A DNA stretch of 30,592 nt from an uncultured Lewinella sp. (lineage in GTDB: Bacteria > Bacteroidota > Bacteroidia > Chitinophagales > Saprospiraceae), in the NCBI GenBank assembly GCA_938021455.1, contig CALIGP010000295.1, positions 1 through 30,592 of the forward strand, written 5' to 3'. The position numbers were made by a program, and so were the translations under genes. Of the stretch, positions 21,537 through 29,038 are shown piece by piece (positions within the stretch are counted from its first letter, which is position 1; every line of letters starts with the position of its first letter). The notes under the pieces are model-generated. The model was not told the origin of the DNA and ran no database searches. It saw nothing but the letters and a program-made list of their open reading frames with translations.

Positions 21537-21556
21537 GCTGGCAGTTTGGTCGGTGG

Positions 21557-21586
21557 CTAAGGTACGCGCTGCTGCCTGGGAGCAAA
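21557..21586 (-). promoter_or_regulatory. Candidate promoter of the DUF2207 gene
   Basis: The reverse strand reads TTTG (21583-21586), an 18-base spacer, and TACCTTAG (21557-21564), one base off TAnnTTTG. The ATG at 21536 follows about 20 bases later. Confidence 0.4.
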
Positions 21587-21649
21587 ACCCATTCGACGGA
21601 AGGGAGTTTTCCAACGACGAACTTTAGTTTAAACAAAAAGAACATTTTG

Positions 21650-21681
21650 TTTGCAAAAACAAACATTGTGTTTTACTTTTG
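21650..21681 (+). promoter_or_regulatory. Promoter of the GH73-like gene
   Basis: TTTG at 21650-21653, a 20-base spacer and TACTTTTG at 21674-21681 fit the Bacteroidota promoter. It supports ATG 21729 as the start, because the upstream alternative would begin within the promoter. Confidence 0.65.
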
Positions 21682-21728
21682 TTTTGTCACCACGATTGGT
21701 GGTAGGTTGCAAGAAAAGTAAAACGGCT

Positions 21729-22517
21729 ATGTCATCTTCAAATAACAGCCCGGCGCGTCGCCGGGGTAATGATAGAATTCTGACCATCGACTGGTCACTT
21801 CTTTGGCGCCGTGCCCGTAACCGGGTCGGTCAATTGATTACTTCTTTACGGCACCGGGTTGGCCGAACGGAATACATCCCGCCAGCTTGGATGCAGCGTT
21901 TTCGTCTTACCTGGTTCCGCATGGGCTTGATGATTCTGGCAGCATTTGTCTTTACCCAGAAGCAAGTGGACTTTACCGTCAGCGTTGGAAAAGAAGGCTT
22001 TGCTGCCGGCCACCCAATGGGCAGGCACATGGCTGCTAAGCAAGAAGGGAGTACTCCCCGGGCCACCAATACCATGAGCATGATGCCTGGTCTGGGTAGT
22101 TCAACTTCTTCCCCGGCAGAAGCCTGGAGTATTGATAAGCTTGACGAGCGAGCGGTTCGCAGTTACATCAGTCGCTTTGAGCGGGTAGCTCAGGGAGAAG
22201 AGAAGAAGTTCAGCATTCCTGCACCGGCAAAGATGGCGCTGGCGATACTCTTGAGTGATGCCGGGCAGAGTGTGGCTGCAAAGAAAGACAACAATCATTT
22301 TAGCCTCTCCTCCGGTGCTCGCTACTTCGATAACGCCTGGATGAACTGGCGTGCCCACAGTGAATATATCCAACGAAACTTCCCTCAACTGGCCGATGAA
22401 AGTGTCAATTACCAGCAATGGCTGGCGGCTTTGGCCAAAACCAACTATAGCGCTGACCGAAAATTAGTCAGTAAGCTTACGGATATTATCGAGCGCTACC
22501 AGTTGGAAAGACTTTGA
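21729..22517 (+). CDS. GH73-like membrane-anchored protein with altered catalytic site
   Basis: A 262-residue protein starting at ATG 21729 (MSSSNNSPARR); the earlier in-frame start at 21651 falls inside the promoter. A basic N-terminal region is followed by one membrane segment (about 64-82, RMGLMILAAFVFT). Residues 130-258 resemble the glucosaminidase (GH73/FlgJ) fold: AVRSYISRFERVAQGEEKKFSIPAPAKMALAILLSDAGQS followed by KKDNNHFSL. In active members the segment reads ILES(N/G)AG, with Glu as catalytic acid; here it is ILLSDAG, with Leu at residue 175 (codon 22251-22253). The protein is therefore probably not a normal hydrolase; it may bind peptidoglycan. Ends at a strong terminator. Confidence 0.82.
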   Translation: MSSSNNSPARRRGNDRILTIDWSLLWRRARNRVGQLITSLRHRVGRTEYIPPAWMQRFRLTWFRMGLMILAAFVFTQKQVDFTVSVGKEGFAAGHPMGRHMAAKQEGSTPRATNTMSMMPGLGSSTSSPAEAWSIDKLDERAVRSYISRFERVAQGEEKKFSIPAPAKMALAILLSDAGQSVAAKKDNNHFSLSSGARYFDNAWMNWRAHSEYIQRNFPQLADESVNYQQWLAALAKTNYSADRKLVSKLTDIIERYQLERL

Positions 22518-22566
22518 TTCCCAATCCCATTGAACATTCCCTAAGACTTCTCTAAGTGGTTTTTTT

Positions 22567-22605
22567 GATCCACCTTTTTCCCTTCGGGAAAGGGTGGATC
22601 TTTTT
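22567..22605 (+). terminator. Intrinsic terminator of the GH73-like gene
   Basis: GATCCACC (22567-22574) pairs with GGTGGATC (22593-22600), with an inner TTTCCC-TTCG-GGGAAA extension, followed by TTTTT. Confidence 0.92.
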
Positions 22606-22851
22606 ATTTGGGGTTTTAGGAATCATACCTCTAAAAATTCAGATTGCAGGCACAGGGTCTGTTCTTGGGTATTCCGCCTGATTTTTTATTACGATTCCGG
22701 AGGAATCGGGGCCACAAAAAGGCTAAATTGTAGAGGCAAGGCATACCTTGCCTCTACAAGCACCGCCCCTTTTAGCCGTGATTCCTCCGGAATTACTGAT
22801 GGAACACCCCGCTTTAAGGCGGTTGGTCCCAGAGGTGCCTTTCAGATCCTT
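22606..22851. other. Intergenic region with nested palindrome
   Basis: No gene. It holds the nested palindrome at 22691-22797 and a short CCGC...GCGG hairpin at 22809-22822, then the end of fbp. Nothing else was recognised. Confidence 0.5.
22691..22797. repeat. Nested palindromic MITE/REP-like element
   Basis: The core is TTGTAGAGGCAAGG paired perfectly with CCTTGCCTCTACAA around CATA (22728-22759). The outer arms ATTCCGGAGGAAT (22694-22706) and ATTCCTCCGGAAT (22781-22793) are also complementary, and shorter blocks GGCTAAA / TTTAGCC lie between. From memory, TAGAGGCAAGG-type palindromes are frequent in Bacteroidota and cyanobacterial genomes. On the reverse strand a T5 follows the core hairpin, so it could double as the fbp terminator. 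Confidence 0.75.
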
Positions 22852-23859
22852 TCAGGATTCTTCCTTCATGAAAGATTCTGCCTTTTCCACCATCGCAACG
22901 CAGCCGCCGAAGAAGGGCATCCGCTGGTGGATATCGGTGGGCTTTATGTCCATGATCCGCTGAACACCGTTAGTGGCGCGGCCGCCAGCTTGCTCCAACA
23001 AGAAAGCCAGCGGGTTACATTCGTAAAGCAGACGAAGTTTTCCTTCCGGCTTACCCGTACTTTGGGGGTAAATGTAAATGCCTCCTTGCAGGAGAGTGCG
23101 ATGAATATCGGCCACCATACTACCCACGTACCGGCCAGTGTAAGGTCGGTCACCTTCTTCCGCCTGGCAGTATTTGATATACTTTTTGACACCATCTGGA
23201 AAGTGGACGTATCCCCCCTGGTTAACGCTGAATACACTCCCTGTTTCTGGAATGGTAATATTGGGGTGAGAGAGGTAATAAGTGCCAATGGCGGGGTTGA
23301 GTGTAAAACCATGTACCCCGTTTCCGGTAGTGTAGACCATCATGGTTGATGTGCCGTAAGCAATGTAACCGGCGGCAACCTGCAGGTTGCCTGGCTGGAG
23401 AAAGTCCTCAACGGTCACCGGAGTTCCTACCGGAGAGATTCTCCGGTAGATGCCAAAGATAGTGCCTACCGTGATGTTTACGTCGATGTTTGAGCTGCCA
23501 TCCAGTGGGTCCATCACCACTACGTACTTATTCCGGTTCCGGTTGTTCGCTCCAGAAATAGTAATCATCTCATCGTTTTCTTCGGAGACGATGCCACAGA
23601 CAATATCGCGATTGGTCAGCGTATTGATGAAGGCCTCGTTAGCAAAAACATCCAGCTTTTTCTGCTCTTCGCCCTGCACATTAGTAGTACCTATTGTTCC
23701 GGTAATGTCAACGAGTCCGGCTTTACGAATTTCGTGACTCACTACTTTCCCGGCTAGTCGGATAGCGTTGATTAATTGCCCGAGTTCCGCATTGTCGTAT
23801 TCAAATTCTTCTGGTCGGCCGATCAGGAATTCGCCTAGGGTGGTATGGCGCTTGCTCAT
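22852..23859 (-). CDS. fbp: Fructose-1,6-bisphosphatase, class I
   Basis: Removes the 1-phosphate of fructose 1,6-bisphosphate in gluconeogenesis, in the cytoplasm. Class I signatures: GEEQKKLDVFANEAF near the N-terminus, SEEND (metal-binding Glu pair), the diagnostic DPLDGSSNIDVN, and a C-terminal YECNPLAFLLEQAGG with GGxxTNG. The length of 335 residues is normal. It lies 21 bases downstream of hldD on the same strand and is probably co-transcribed with it, linking hexose phosphate supply to LPS heptose synthesis. No sign of damage. Confidence 0.98.
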   Translation of the reverse strand: MSKRHTTLGEFLIGRPEEFEYDNAELGQLINAIRLAGKVVSHEIRKAGLVDITGTIGTTNVQGEEQKKLDVFANEAFINTLTNRDIVCGIVSEENDEMITISGANNRNRNKYVVVMDPLDGSSNIDVNITVGTIFGIYRRISPVGTPVTVEDFLQPGNLQVAAGYIAYGTSTMMVYTTGNGVHGFTLNPAIGTYYLSHPNITIPETGSVFSVNQGGYVHFPDGVKKYIKYCQAEEGDRPYTGRYVGSMVADIHRTLLQGGIYIYPQSTGKPEGKLRLLYECNPLAFLLEQAGGRATNGVQRIMDIKPTDIHQRMPFFGGCVAMVEKAESFMKEES

Positions 23860-23880
23860 AGTTTAGTGGTATGGTAAATG

Positions 23881-24852
23881 TTAGAAGTAGTTCCCCGGAA
23901 CGAGGTAATTTTTGACGTAGTCTTCGATTCCATCCTCCAAAGACGTAAAGGGCGCATCATAACCGGCGCTGCGAAGTTTGCCCATATCGGCTTCAGTGAA
24001 ATACTGGTATTTGTCCCGGATATCCACAGGGGTGTCGATATAACTGATGTTGGGCTCCCGGTCCATGGCCACAAAGGTATTGGCGGCGAGGTCGTGGAAT
24101 GTCCTGCCCTTACCCGTTCCCAAATTGTATAGGCCACTAGGGCTGGGTAGTTGATGCATTAACCAATGGTTGACGCGGCAGAGATCCTTGACGTAGATAA
24201 AATCTCGCGTCTGTTGCCCGTCGGCATAGTCTGCCCGATGGCTACGGAAAAGCTTCATACCACCTGTTGCTTTTACCTGGCGAAAAGTGTGCCAGATCAC
24301 GCTGGCCATACGGCCTTTGTGGTACTCATTAGGCCCATAGACATTAAAAAACTTGAGCCCGTACCAATTGGGGGGAGCACTTTTTTGTGCCAGTGCCCAA
24401 ATGTCAAAATCATTCTTGCTGCGGCCGTATTCATTGAGTGGCTCCAGGACGGAAGCCAGATCATCCCGGTCTTCATATCCGTGTTCTCCCAGTCCATAGG
24501 TAGCTCCGCTACTGGCATAGATCAGTGGGATGGATTGTTCCGAACATCGATTCCAGACTTCCTTAGAATAGTGGCGATTTAAGCGGTCGAAAATGTCTTT
24601 ATCCGTTTCGGTTGTATCCGTTCGTGCGCCCAAATGATAGACGCCAAGGAGGGGCCATTTTTCTTCATCCCAGCGATCGAATAAAACGTCTCGCTCTACT
24701 AGCTGAAGATATTTTTTGCCCTCCAGGTTAGGCGTCTTGTTTTGGTAGTGGAGGAAGTCGTCCGCCAAGATCAGGTCCGTGATGCCCTGTTGGTTGAGGT
24801 AAGCGACGAGTGCACTCCCGATAAAGCCAGCCGCGCCGGTAACTAGATACAT
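23881..24852 (-). CDS. hldD: ADP-L-glycero-D-manno-heptose 6-epimerase
   Basis: An NADP-dependent short-chain dehydrogenase-type epimerase that converts ADP-D-glycero- to ADP-L-glycero-D-manno-heptose for the LPS inner core. The nucleotide-binding TGAAGFIGS lies at residues 5-13, ASSGATYG provides the catalytic Ser/Thr, and YGRSK gives the Tyr-x3-Lys pair. The family-typical FNVYGPNEYHKGRMASV and RDFIYVKDL are present. The length of 323 fits. First gene of a likely hldD-fbp operon; a TACCTTTG box on the reverse strand (24905-24912) lies 53 bases upstream. Confidence 0.96.
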   Translation of the reverse strand: MYLVTGAAGFIGSALVAYLNQQGITDLILADDFLHYQNKTPNLEGKKYLQLVERDVLFDRWDEEKWPLLGVYHLGARTDTTETDKDIFDRLNRHYSKEVWNRCSEQSIPLIYASSGATYGLGEHGYEDRDDLASVLEPLNEYGRSKNDFDIWALAQKSAPPNWYGLKFFNVYGPNEYHKGRMASVIWHTFRQVKATGGMKLFRSHRADYADGQQTRDFIYVKDLCRVNHWLMHQLPSPSGLYNLGTGKGRTFHDLAANTFVAMDREPNISYIDTPVDIRDKYQYFTEADMGKLRSAGYDAPFTSLEDGIEDYVKNYLVPGNYF

Positions 24853-24904
24853 ACAGGTTCTTTTGTTGGGTCGCTAGGAGTACGACTACCGTATTGCATA
24901 AGTT

Positions 24905-24912
24905 CAAAGGTA
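24905..24912 (-). promoter_or_regulatory. Candidate -7 box for hldD
   Basis: The reverse strand reads TACCTTTG. The place expected for the -33 TTTG is occupied by the start of a decayed repeat copy (24927 onwards) and shows no clear match. Confidence 0.4.
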
Positions 24913-24925
24913 AGATTTGTTTTGA

Positions 24926-25085
24926 GGGGCGCTACCGCAGGAGCAAGGCCTGGTTTTTTAAAAGCAGGGATGCCGGTCGGTCTGATGGTGTACTGGAAAA
25001 AAACACCATTGATTGTGTACTCCTAATTTTCCCCTGCACCTCGGCTTCGCTCGGCATAAACGCCAACTTCGTTGGCCGCGCCCTC
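24926..25085. repeat. Diverged copy of the dispersed inverted repeat with an insertion in its right arm
   Basis: The left arm GGGGCGCTACCGCAGGAGCA (24926 onwards) and the right arm beginning CCCCTGCACCT (25031) and ending GGCCGCGCCC (about 25083) are recognisable. About 30 bases containing two small TTCG-loop hairpins (for example GCCAAC-TTCG-TTGGC) interrupt the right arm. It lies between hldD and the response regulator gene. Confidence 0.6.
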
Positions 25086-25133
25086 AACGTTATTTTTACG
25101 CGAAACGTTCTCCTTTTAACAACCCAACAACCT

Positions 25134-25775
25134 ATGATCCATCTTGGCATTATTGAAGACGAACCTATTATGCTCGCCAGCGTCGAGGAGTGTTTTGAAG
25201 CTTCCCGCGACGTCAGCGTCGAACTGGCCACCATTAGTGTCGAAGACTTTTTGGCTGGCATCCCCAAAGACAGCCCACTAAATACCTTACTGCTGGACAT
25301 TATGCTGCCGGGGATGAACGGTATTGTTGGTATTCCCCGACTACTGGAACGGTTCCCGGACCTGGATATCATCATGCTCACCAACTCGGATGACTCGGAC
25401 AATATCTTCCGTGCGCTACAAGCCGGTGCTTTTGGGTACATCAGTAAAAAACGCATGAACCCCAATATCATCCGCGATGCTGTCTACACGGTGCACCGTG
25501 GAGGCTCCTATATGAGCCCGAGTATTGCTCGTCAGGTGGTCGCTTTTCATAACCAACAACGACGTAAGAGTACGGCAGACCCCGCCTCCCAGCTTACCGC
25601 CCGTCAGCTGGATATTGTGCAGGGACTCGTGGATAATCTGAGCTACCGAGAGATCGGAGAGCGCCTGGACATCAGTATTGAAACTGTTCGGGATCACATC
25701 AAGAATATCTACCGGAAACTGCGGGTCAATTCCAAAATGGAGGTGGTACACAAGAAACTGAAAGGAGAGATTTAG
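25134..25775 (+). CDS. NarL/LuxR-family response regulator
   Basis: A 213-residue two-component regulator starting at ATG 25134 (MIHLGIIEDEP); the open frame extends another 80 codons upstream through the repeat element but that part is not protein-like. The receiver domain has Glu8-Asp9, phospho-acceptor Asp55 in LLLDIMLPGMNG, a Thr in MLTNSDD and Lys in YISKK. Residues 150-213 are a LuxR-type HTH (LTARQLDIVQGLVDNLSYREIGERLDISIETVRDHIKNIYRKL). The giant sensor kinase gene starts 27 bases downstream on the same strand and is the obvious partner. Confidence 0.96.
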   Translation: MIHLGIIEDEPIMLASVEECFEASRDVSVELATISVEDFLAGIPKDSPLNTLLLDIMLPGMNGIVGIPRLLERFPDLDIIMLTNSDDSDNIFRALQAGAFGYISKKRMNPNIIRDAVYTVHRGGSYMSPSIARQVVAFHNQQRRKSTADPASQLTARQLDIVQGLVDNLSYREIGERLDISIETVRDHIKNIYRKLRVNSKMEVVHKKLKGEI

Positions 25776-25802
25776 ACACGCTCTTAGTAACTCCCTACCT
25801 TT

Positions 25803-28800
25803 GTGTCCGTGATACGAGCCTGGAATCTTGCCTTGCTGTTTTCTTTGTTATGGTCTTTTACGGGCATAGCACAGCCCCTTCGTATTGAGTACTTCACGGT
25901 GAATGATGGGTTGACGGCCAGAGAAATCAATGATCTCTACATCGGCAAGGATGGGTTTTTATGGGTGTCTACGATGGATGGGCTTAACCGATTTGACGGG
26001 CAGAGCTTCCGGCATTTTGGCGGCGTATCAGCAGAGGAGGCGAGCTTGAGCCGCGGTGGTATTGCCTCCGTTACTGCGGATAATGAGGAGAAATTCATCG
26101 TCACCTTCCGTGATTTCTTTGGCTATTTTGACCGGTTTGATCCGCGTGATTTTTCGGTCGAACAAATACGCTTAGTTCCCAGTACGGGAGTTATTGGTCA
26201 TCCCCGCGCCATTATTACGGATCAATTTGGTAGGACCTTTGTGGTAACCATTGGTACTGAAGGGACTTTCCTCTATGAATTTACTCCGGGTAAGGGTGAC
26301 GGGCGCATGGGCTTTACTTCCATTTACCATGAGCCCAACGATGCCTGGACGACGCTCGCTCCGCGGGTAGAGCTCATGGTATTAACCAACGGGCAGTTTT
26401 TACTCTACGATGAGGAGCATGGTTTTCGGCATTTAAGTGCCCGGGGCAAATTGATCAGCCGACCTTTTGAAGAGACCAGCGGGCAACGACGGTTTTACAC
26501 CTTTCGCGAAGCTAAAGACGGACAGGTTTACCTAAGCTTCCGGGATGGGTACCCACTATTCCGCTGGCGGCCAGAGACAAAGCCCGTTCCGGTAAGCGGC
26601 CTTGATGACGGACTACGCTATCCACGCATCTTTCAGGATGAACGCGGGCAACTGATGCTACTCGCTACCGAGGATATCCTTGGAGAGCAGCTCCCCGATG
26701 AGTATTACCTGGTTGATACTACTGGCCAGCTATCTCTTTTTGAAGAAGCCTTGCCAACCCAGCGGGTCGTTACTGCCATGGCTGCCATTGATTTTCAGGA
26801 GACGGTTTACCTCGGGCTTCGGGAAGGATTGGGGGTGGTGGAGCGCTACGTTAACCCCGTAAAAACATACTTAGAAGTGCCAGCGGGTAATGACCTCTTC
26901 CGTAATACGATGCGGGGAATATGCCAGGATAATGATGGTCGGGTCTACGTTATGGAGGAGGATGGGGTGATCTATACCATGGATGCTGATGCTGATCGGC
27001 TCGATACGCTACTCCTCAGAAGTGCGGAGGATACTACTGGGATTATAGATTTTAGAAAGGGGGGAGATTTGCTGTTCGATCAAAAGAAAAACGGCATTTG
27101 GGGCTACGCTTTACAGGTGGGCTTAGCGAAGGGAGGGCTGCTGTTCTTCTATGATATCGATGAACAAAAAACCTACGTTCAGAAAACGAAATACCCCATC
27201 ACGGCCATGAACTTTGGCCCCGATGGACATCTTTATATGGGAGCATCTGACCCTAAGCGGATAGGATTATTACTAAAACGCAATGATGACGAGGGAAGCT
27301 TTACTGAAGTCATTGGCGGTGAGGGCGCTCCGCTTTTAGGCCTGCGAATTAATTACCTATTGCCTGTGGAGAACGGCAAGCTATTAATCGGTACACAAAA
27401 CCGTGGGCTGGTGGCTTATTCTCCTAAAGAAGACAGTGTTCGCTTTTTCGATGACCTGTCGGCCGATGGTCCAATTCGGGAAGCTAACGGAATGCCCGTT
27501 TACACTCTATATGAAGAAGAAAAGGGTAATTATTGGGCAGGAACAGACGGCGGCCTGGTCGAGTACGATCGTGCAGGTCATAAACTCAGACATTTTGGCC
27601 GCCAGGATGGCTTGAGTAGTAACATTATCTACGGCATCGTTCCGGATACCAGTGGTGGATTTTGGTTGTCCACCCAAAATGGTTTAGTCCGGATGCCAAA
27701 GGACCCCAGCCCGGGCTCCATTCGGCGGTACTACCGGGAAGACGGATTGAGCAACGATGAGTTTTCGACAACTTCTTACCTAAGGGACGCCAGCGGACGC
27801 TACTTCTTTGGCGGGACGAATGGATTAACGGTTTTTCGGGAAGAGAACCTTTCTGCTAATGCTGCCGGCGCCGATGTAATGTTGACGGAAGTCAAAATTT
27901 CAGGTAGAGAGAGTGAGCGAATTCTGTCTCGTAACCTCGATGAATTACGGCAGGTCACGATCTTCCCTTCGGAGAAGAGCGTAGCGGTTTCCTTCGCCCT
28001 GCCGGCCGGGCAGCGTCCGAGTAGTAGCCAGTTTCGCTACCGCCTGGAAGGGTTCAATGATGATTGGGTATCCCTTACGAACGAACGAACAATCCGCTTT
28101 AATAACCTAGGCTCCGGTAGCTACCGCTTGCGCGTCCAAGGCGCCGGAGCGAACGGAAATTACGGCGACCAGGAACTTACCCTTGCCCTCAACGTGCGAC
28201 AGTACGTAGTGGAGCAGCTGTGGTTTCAGGTGGGGTTGGTGGCCACTTTTGCCTTCTTGCTTCTCATCATTTTGCAGGCACGCTTGCGCGAAAAGCTGCG
28301 CAACGAACAGCTTAGAACCCAGCTGAGTAGTGATATCCATGATGAAGTCTCGGGCCTATTGGCGGGCATTACGTTGCAGGCGGAGCTGCTGAAGAATAAG
28401 ACGGACGATGAAAAACTAAAGTCCCGCCTGCACACCGTAGGGGAGGCGGGCCGGAGTGCTATGTCCAAAATGAGTGACGTGATCTGGAGTATTGATTCCC
28501 GCCGGGATACCATCGGCAATCTCCTGCAACGAATGCAGGAACACGCCGACGAAGTATTGCTACCACTGGATATTCGGTACGATTTTAAAGCTTCTGGCTT
28601 TGATGAGAAGAGCGAGATCGCCGGGACGACCCGCCAGGACCTTTACTTTATTTACAAAGAGGCCATCAACAACATCGCTCGCCACAGTAATGCTACCAAG
28701 GTGGAGATAGAACTGGAGCAATTTGTGCAGCAGTTTGAACTCTTCATTCGAGACAACGGGACACCGTCTGAGGGCGAAAAGCCTGGCTCCTTAACTTCCC

Positions 28801-28940
28801 CTGGCACCCGCGTCCGCGCCCCGAAAACGGGTCAGGGAAAAGACAATATGCACATGCGCGCCAAACGAATGAAAGCCGACCTGAGTATTGATGATCGGGC
28901 GGGCTATACGTTGACGCTGCGGATGCGGCGGTTGGGGTAG
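25803..28940 (+). CDS. Periplasmic beta-propeller sensor histidine kinase
   Basis: A 1045-residue membrane kinase. A signal segment (residues 1-23) precedes about 680 residues of two-component-regulator propeller blades (INDLYIGKDGFLWVSTMDGLNRFDG is a classic blade; others near 570 and 610), then a Y_Y_Y domain near 700-795 and one membrane helix near 805-825. The cytoplasmic part has His846 in SSDIHDEVSG, the N-box KEAINNIARHS near 953, RDNG near 983, and GQGKDNMHMRAKRM near 1011. Between the last two, about 16 residues (GSLTSPGTRVRAPKTG) are encoded by an inverted-repeat arm, lengthening the ATP lid. The start is GTG at 25803 or GTG at 25809; a TACCTTTG at 25796-25803 overlaps it. Ligand unknown; carbohydrate sensing is frequent in relatives. 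Confidence 0.93.
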   Translation: MSVIRAWNLALLFSLLWSFTGIAQPLRIEYFTVNDGLTAREINDLYIGKDGFLWVSTMDGLNRFDGQSFRHFGGVSAEEASLSRGGIASVTADNEEKFIVTFRDFFGYFDRFDPRDFSVEQIRLVPSTGVIGHPRAIITDQFGRTFVVTIGTEGTFLYEFTPGKGDGRMGFTSIYHEPNDAWTTLAPRVELMVLTNGQFLLYDEEHGFRHLSARGKLISRPFEETSGQRRFYTFREAKDGQVYLSFRDGYPLFRWRPETKPVPVSGLDDGLRYPRIFQDERGQLMLLATEDILGEQLPDEYYLVDTTGQLSLFEEALPTQRVVTAMAAIDFQETVYLGLREGLGVVERYVNPVKTYLEVPAGNDLFRNTMRGICQDNDGRVYVMEEDGVIYTMDADADRLDTLLLRSAEDTTGIIDFRKGGDLLFDQKKNGIWGYALQVGLAKGGLLFFYDIDEQKTYVQKTKYPITAMNFGPDGHLYMGASDPKRIGLLLKRNDDEGSFTEVIGGEGAPLLGLRINYLLPVENGKLLIGTQNRGLVAYSPKEDSVRFFDDLSADGPIREANGMPVYTLYEEEKGNYWAGTDGGLVEYDRAGHKLRHFGRQDGLSSNIIYGIVPDTSGGFWLSTQNGLVRMPKDPSPGSIRRYYREDGLSNDEFSTTSYLRDASGRYFFGGTNGLTVFREENLSANAAGADVMLTEVKISGRESERILSRNLDELRQVTIFPSEKSVAVSFALPAGQRPSSSQFRYRLEGFNDDWVSLTNERTIRFNNLGSGSYRLRVQGAGANGNYGDQELTLALNVRQYVVEQLWFQVGLVATFAFLLLIILQARLREKLRNEQLRTQLSSDIHDEVSGLLAGITLQAELLKNKTDDEKLKSRLHTVGEAGRSAMSKMSDVIWSIDSRRDTIGNLLQRMQEHADEVLLPLDIRYDFKASGFDEKSEIAGTTRQDLYFIYKEAINNIARHSNATKVEIELEQFVQQFELFIRDNGTPSEGEKPGSLTSPGTRVRAPKTGQGKDNMHMRAKRMKADLSIDDRAGYTLTLRMRRLG
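28791..28826 (+). repeat. Right-arm repeat copy inside the kinase gene
   Basis: TTAACTTCCCCTGGCACC followed by CGCGTCCGCGCCCCGAAAA matches the right inner end and right arm of copy 2 (19798-19833) with only a few differences. It is read in frame in the ATP-lid part of the kinase gene. Confidence 0.75.
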
Positions 28941-28946
28941 GAGAGT

Positions 28947-28986
28947 GTTTAGTGTTGTAGACGGTAGAGCGGTAGATGGTAGATTT
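28947..28986 (+). repeat. Loose 7-8-nt periodic array
   Basis: TAG recurs at 28950, 28958, 28965, 28973 and 28980 in words such as TTGTAGAC and GGTAGATG. The spacing alternates 8 and 7 bases, so it is a degraded or related version of the octamer arrays. No inverted half is present. Confidence 0.5.
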
Positions 28987-28989
28987 GAT

Positions 28990-29010
28990 GGCGCGAACGC
29001 AGGTGTAAGG
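28990..29010 (+). repeat. Left-arm half copy of the dispersed inverted repeat
   Basis: GGCGCGAACGCAGGTGTAAGG resembles the left arm GGGCGCGGACGCAGGTGCA. It lies in the gap between the kinase stop and the convergent TPR gene, with no right arm downstream. Confidence 0.5.
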
Positions 29011-29038
29011 GATAGATTGAAGGAGCAGAGTGAAAAAA

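Noticed and set aside
21537..21614. 26-codon extension of the DUF2207 protein
   Set aside because: The downstream ATG 21536 starts a clean signal peptide and the promoter-like boxes fall inside the extension.
22594..23349. 251-codon plus-strand frame over the palindrome and the end of fbp
   Set aside because: Antisense to fbp and runs through a repeat; composition is not protein-like.
24894..25133. N-terminal extension of the response regulator
   Set aside because: The frame is open but runs through a repeat element and precedes the typical receiver start; ATG 25134 is preferred.
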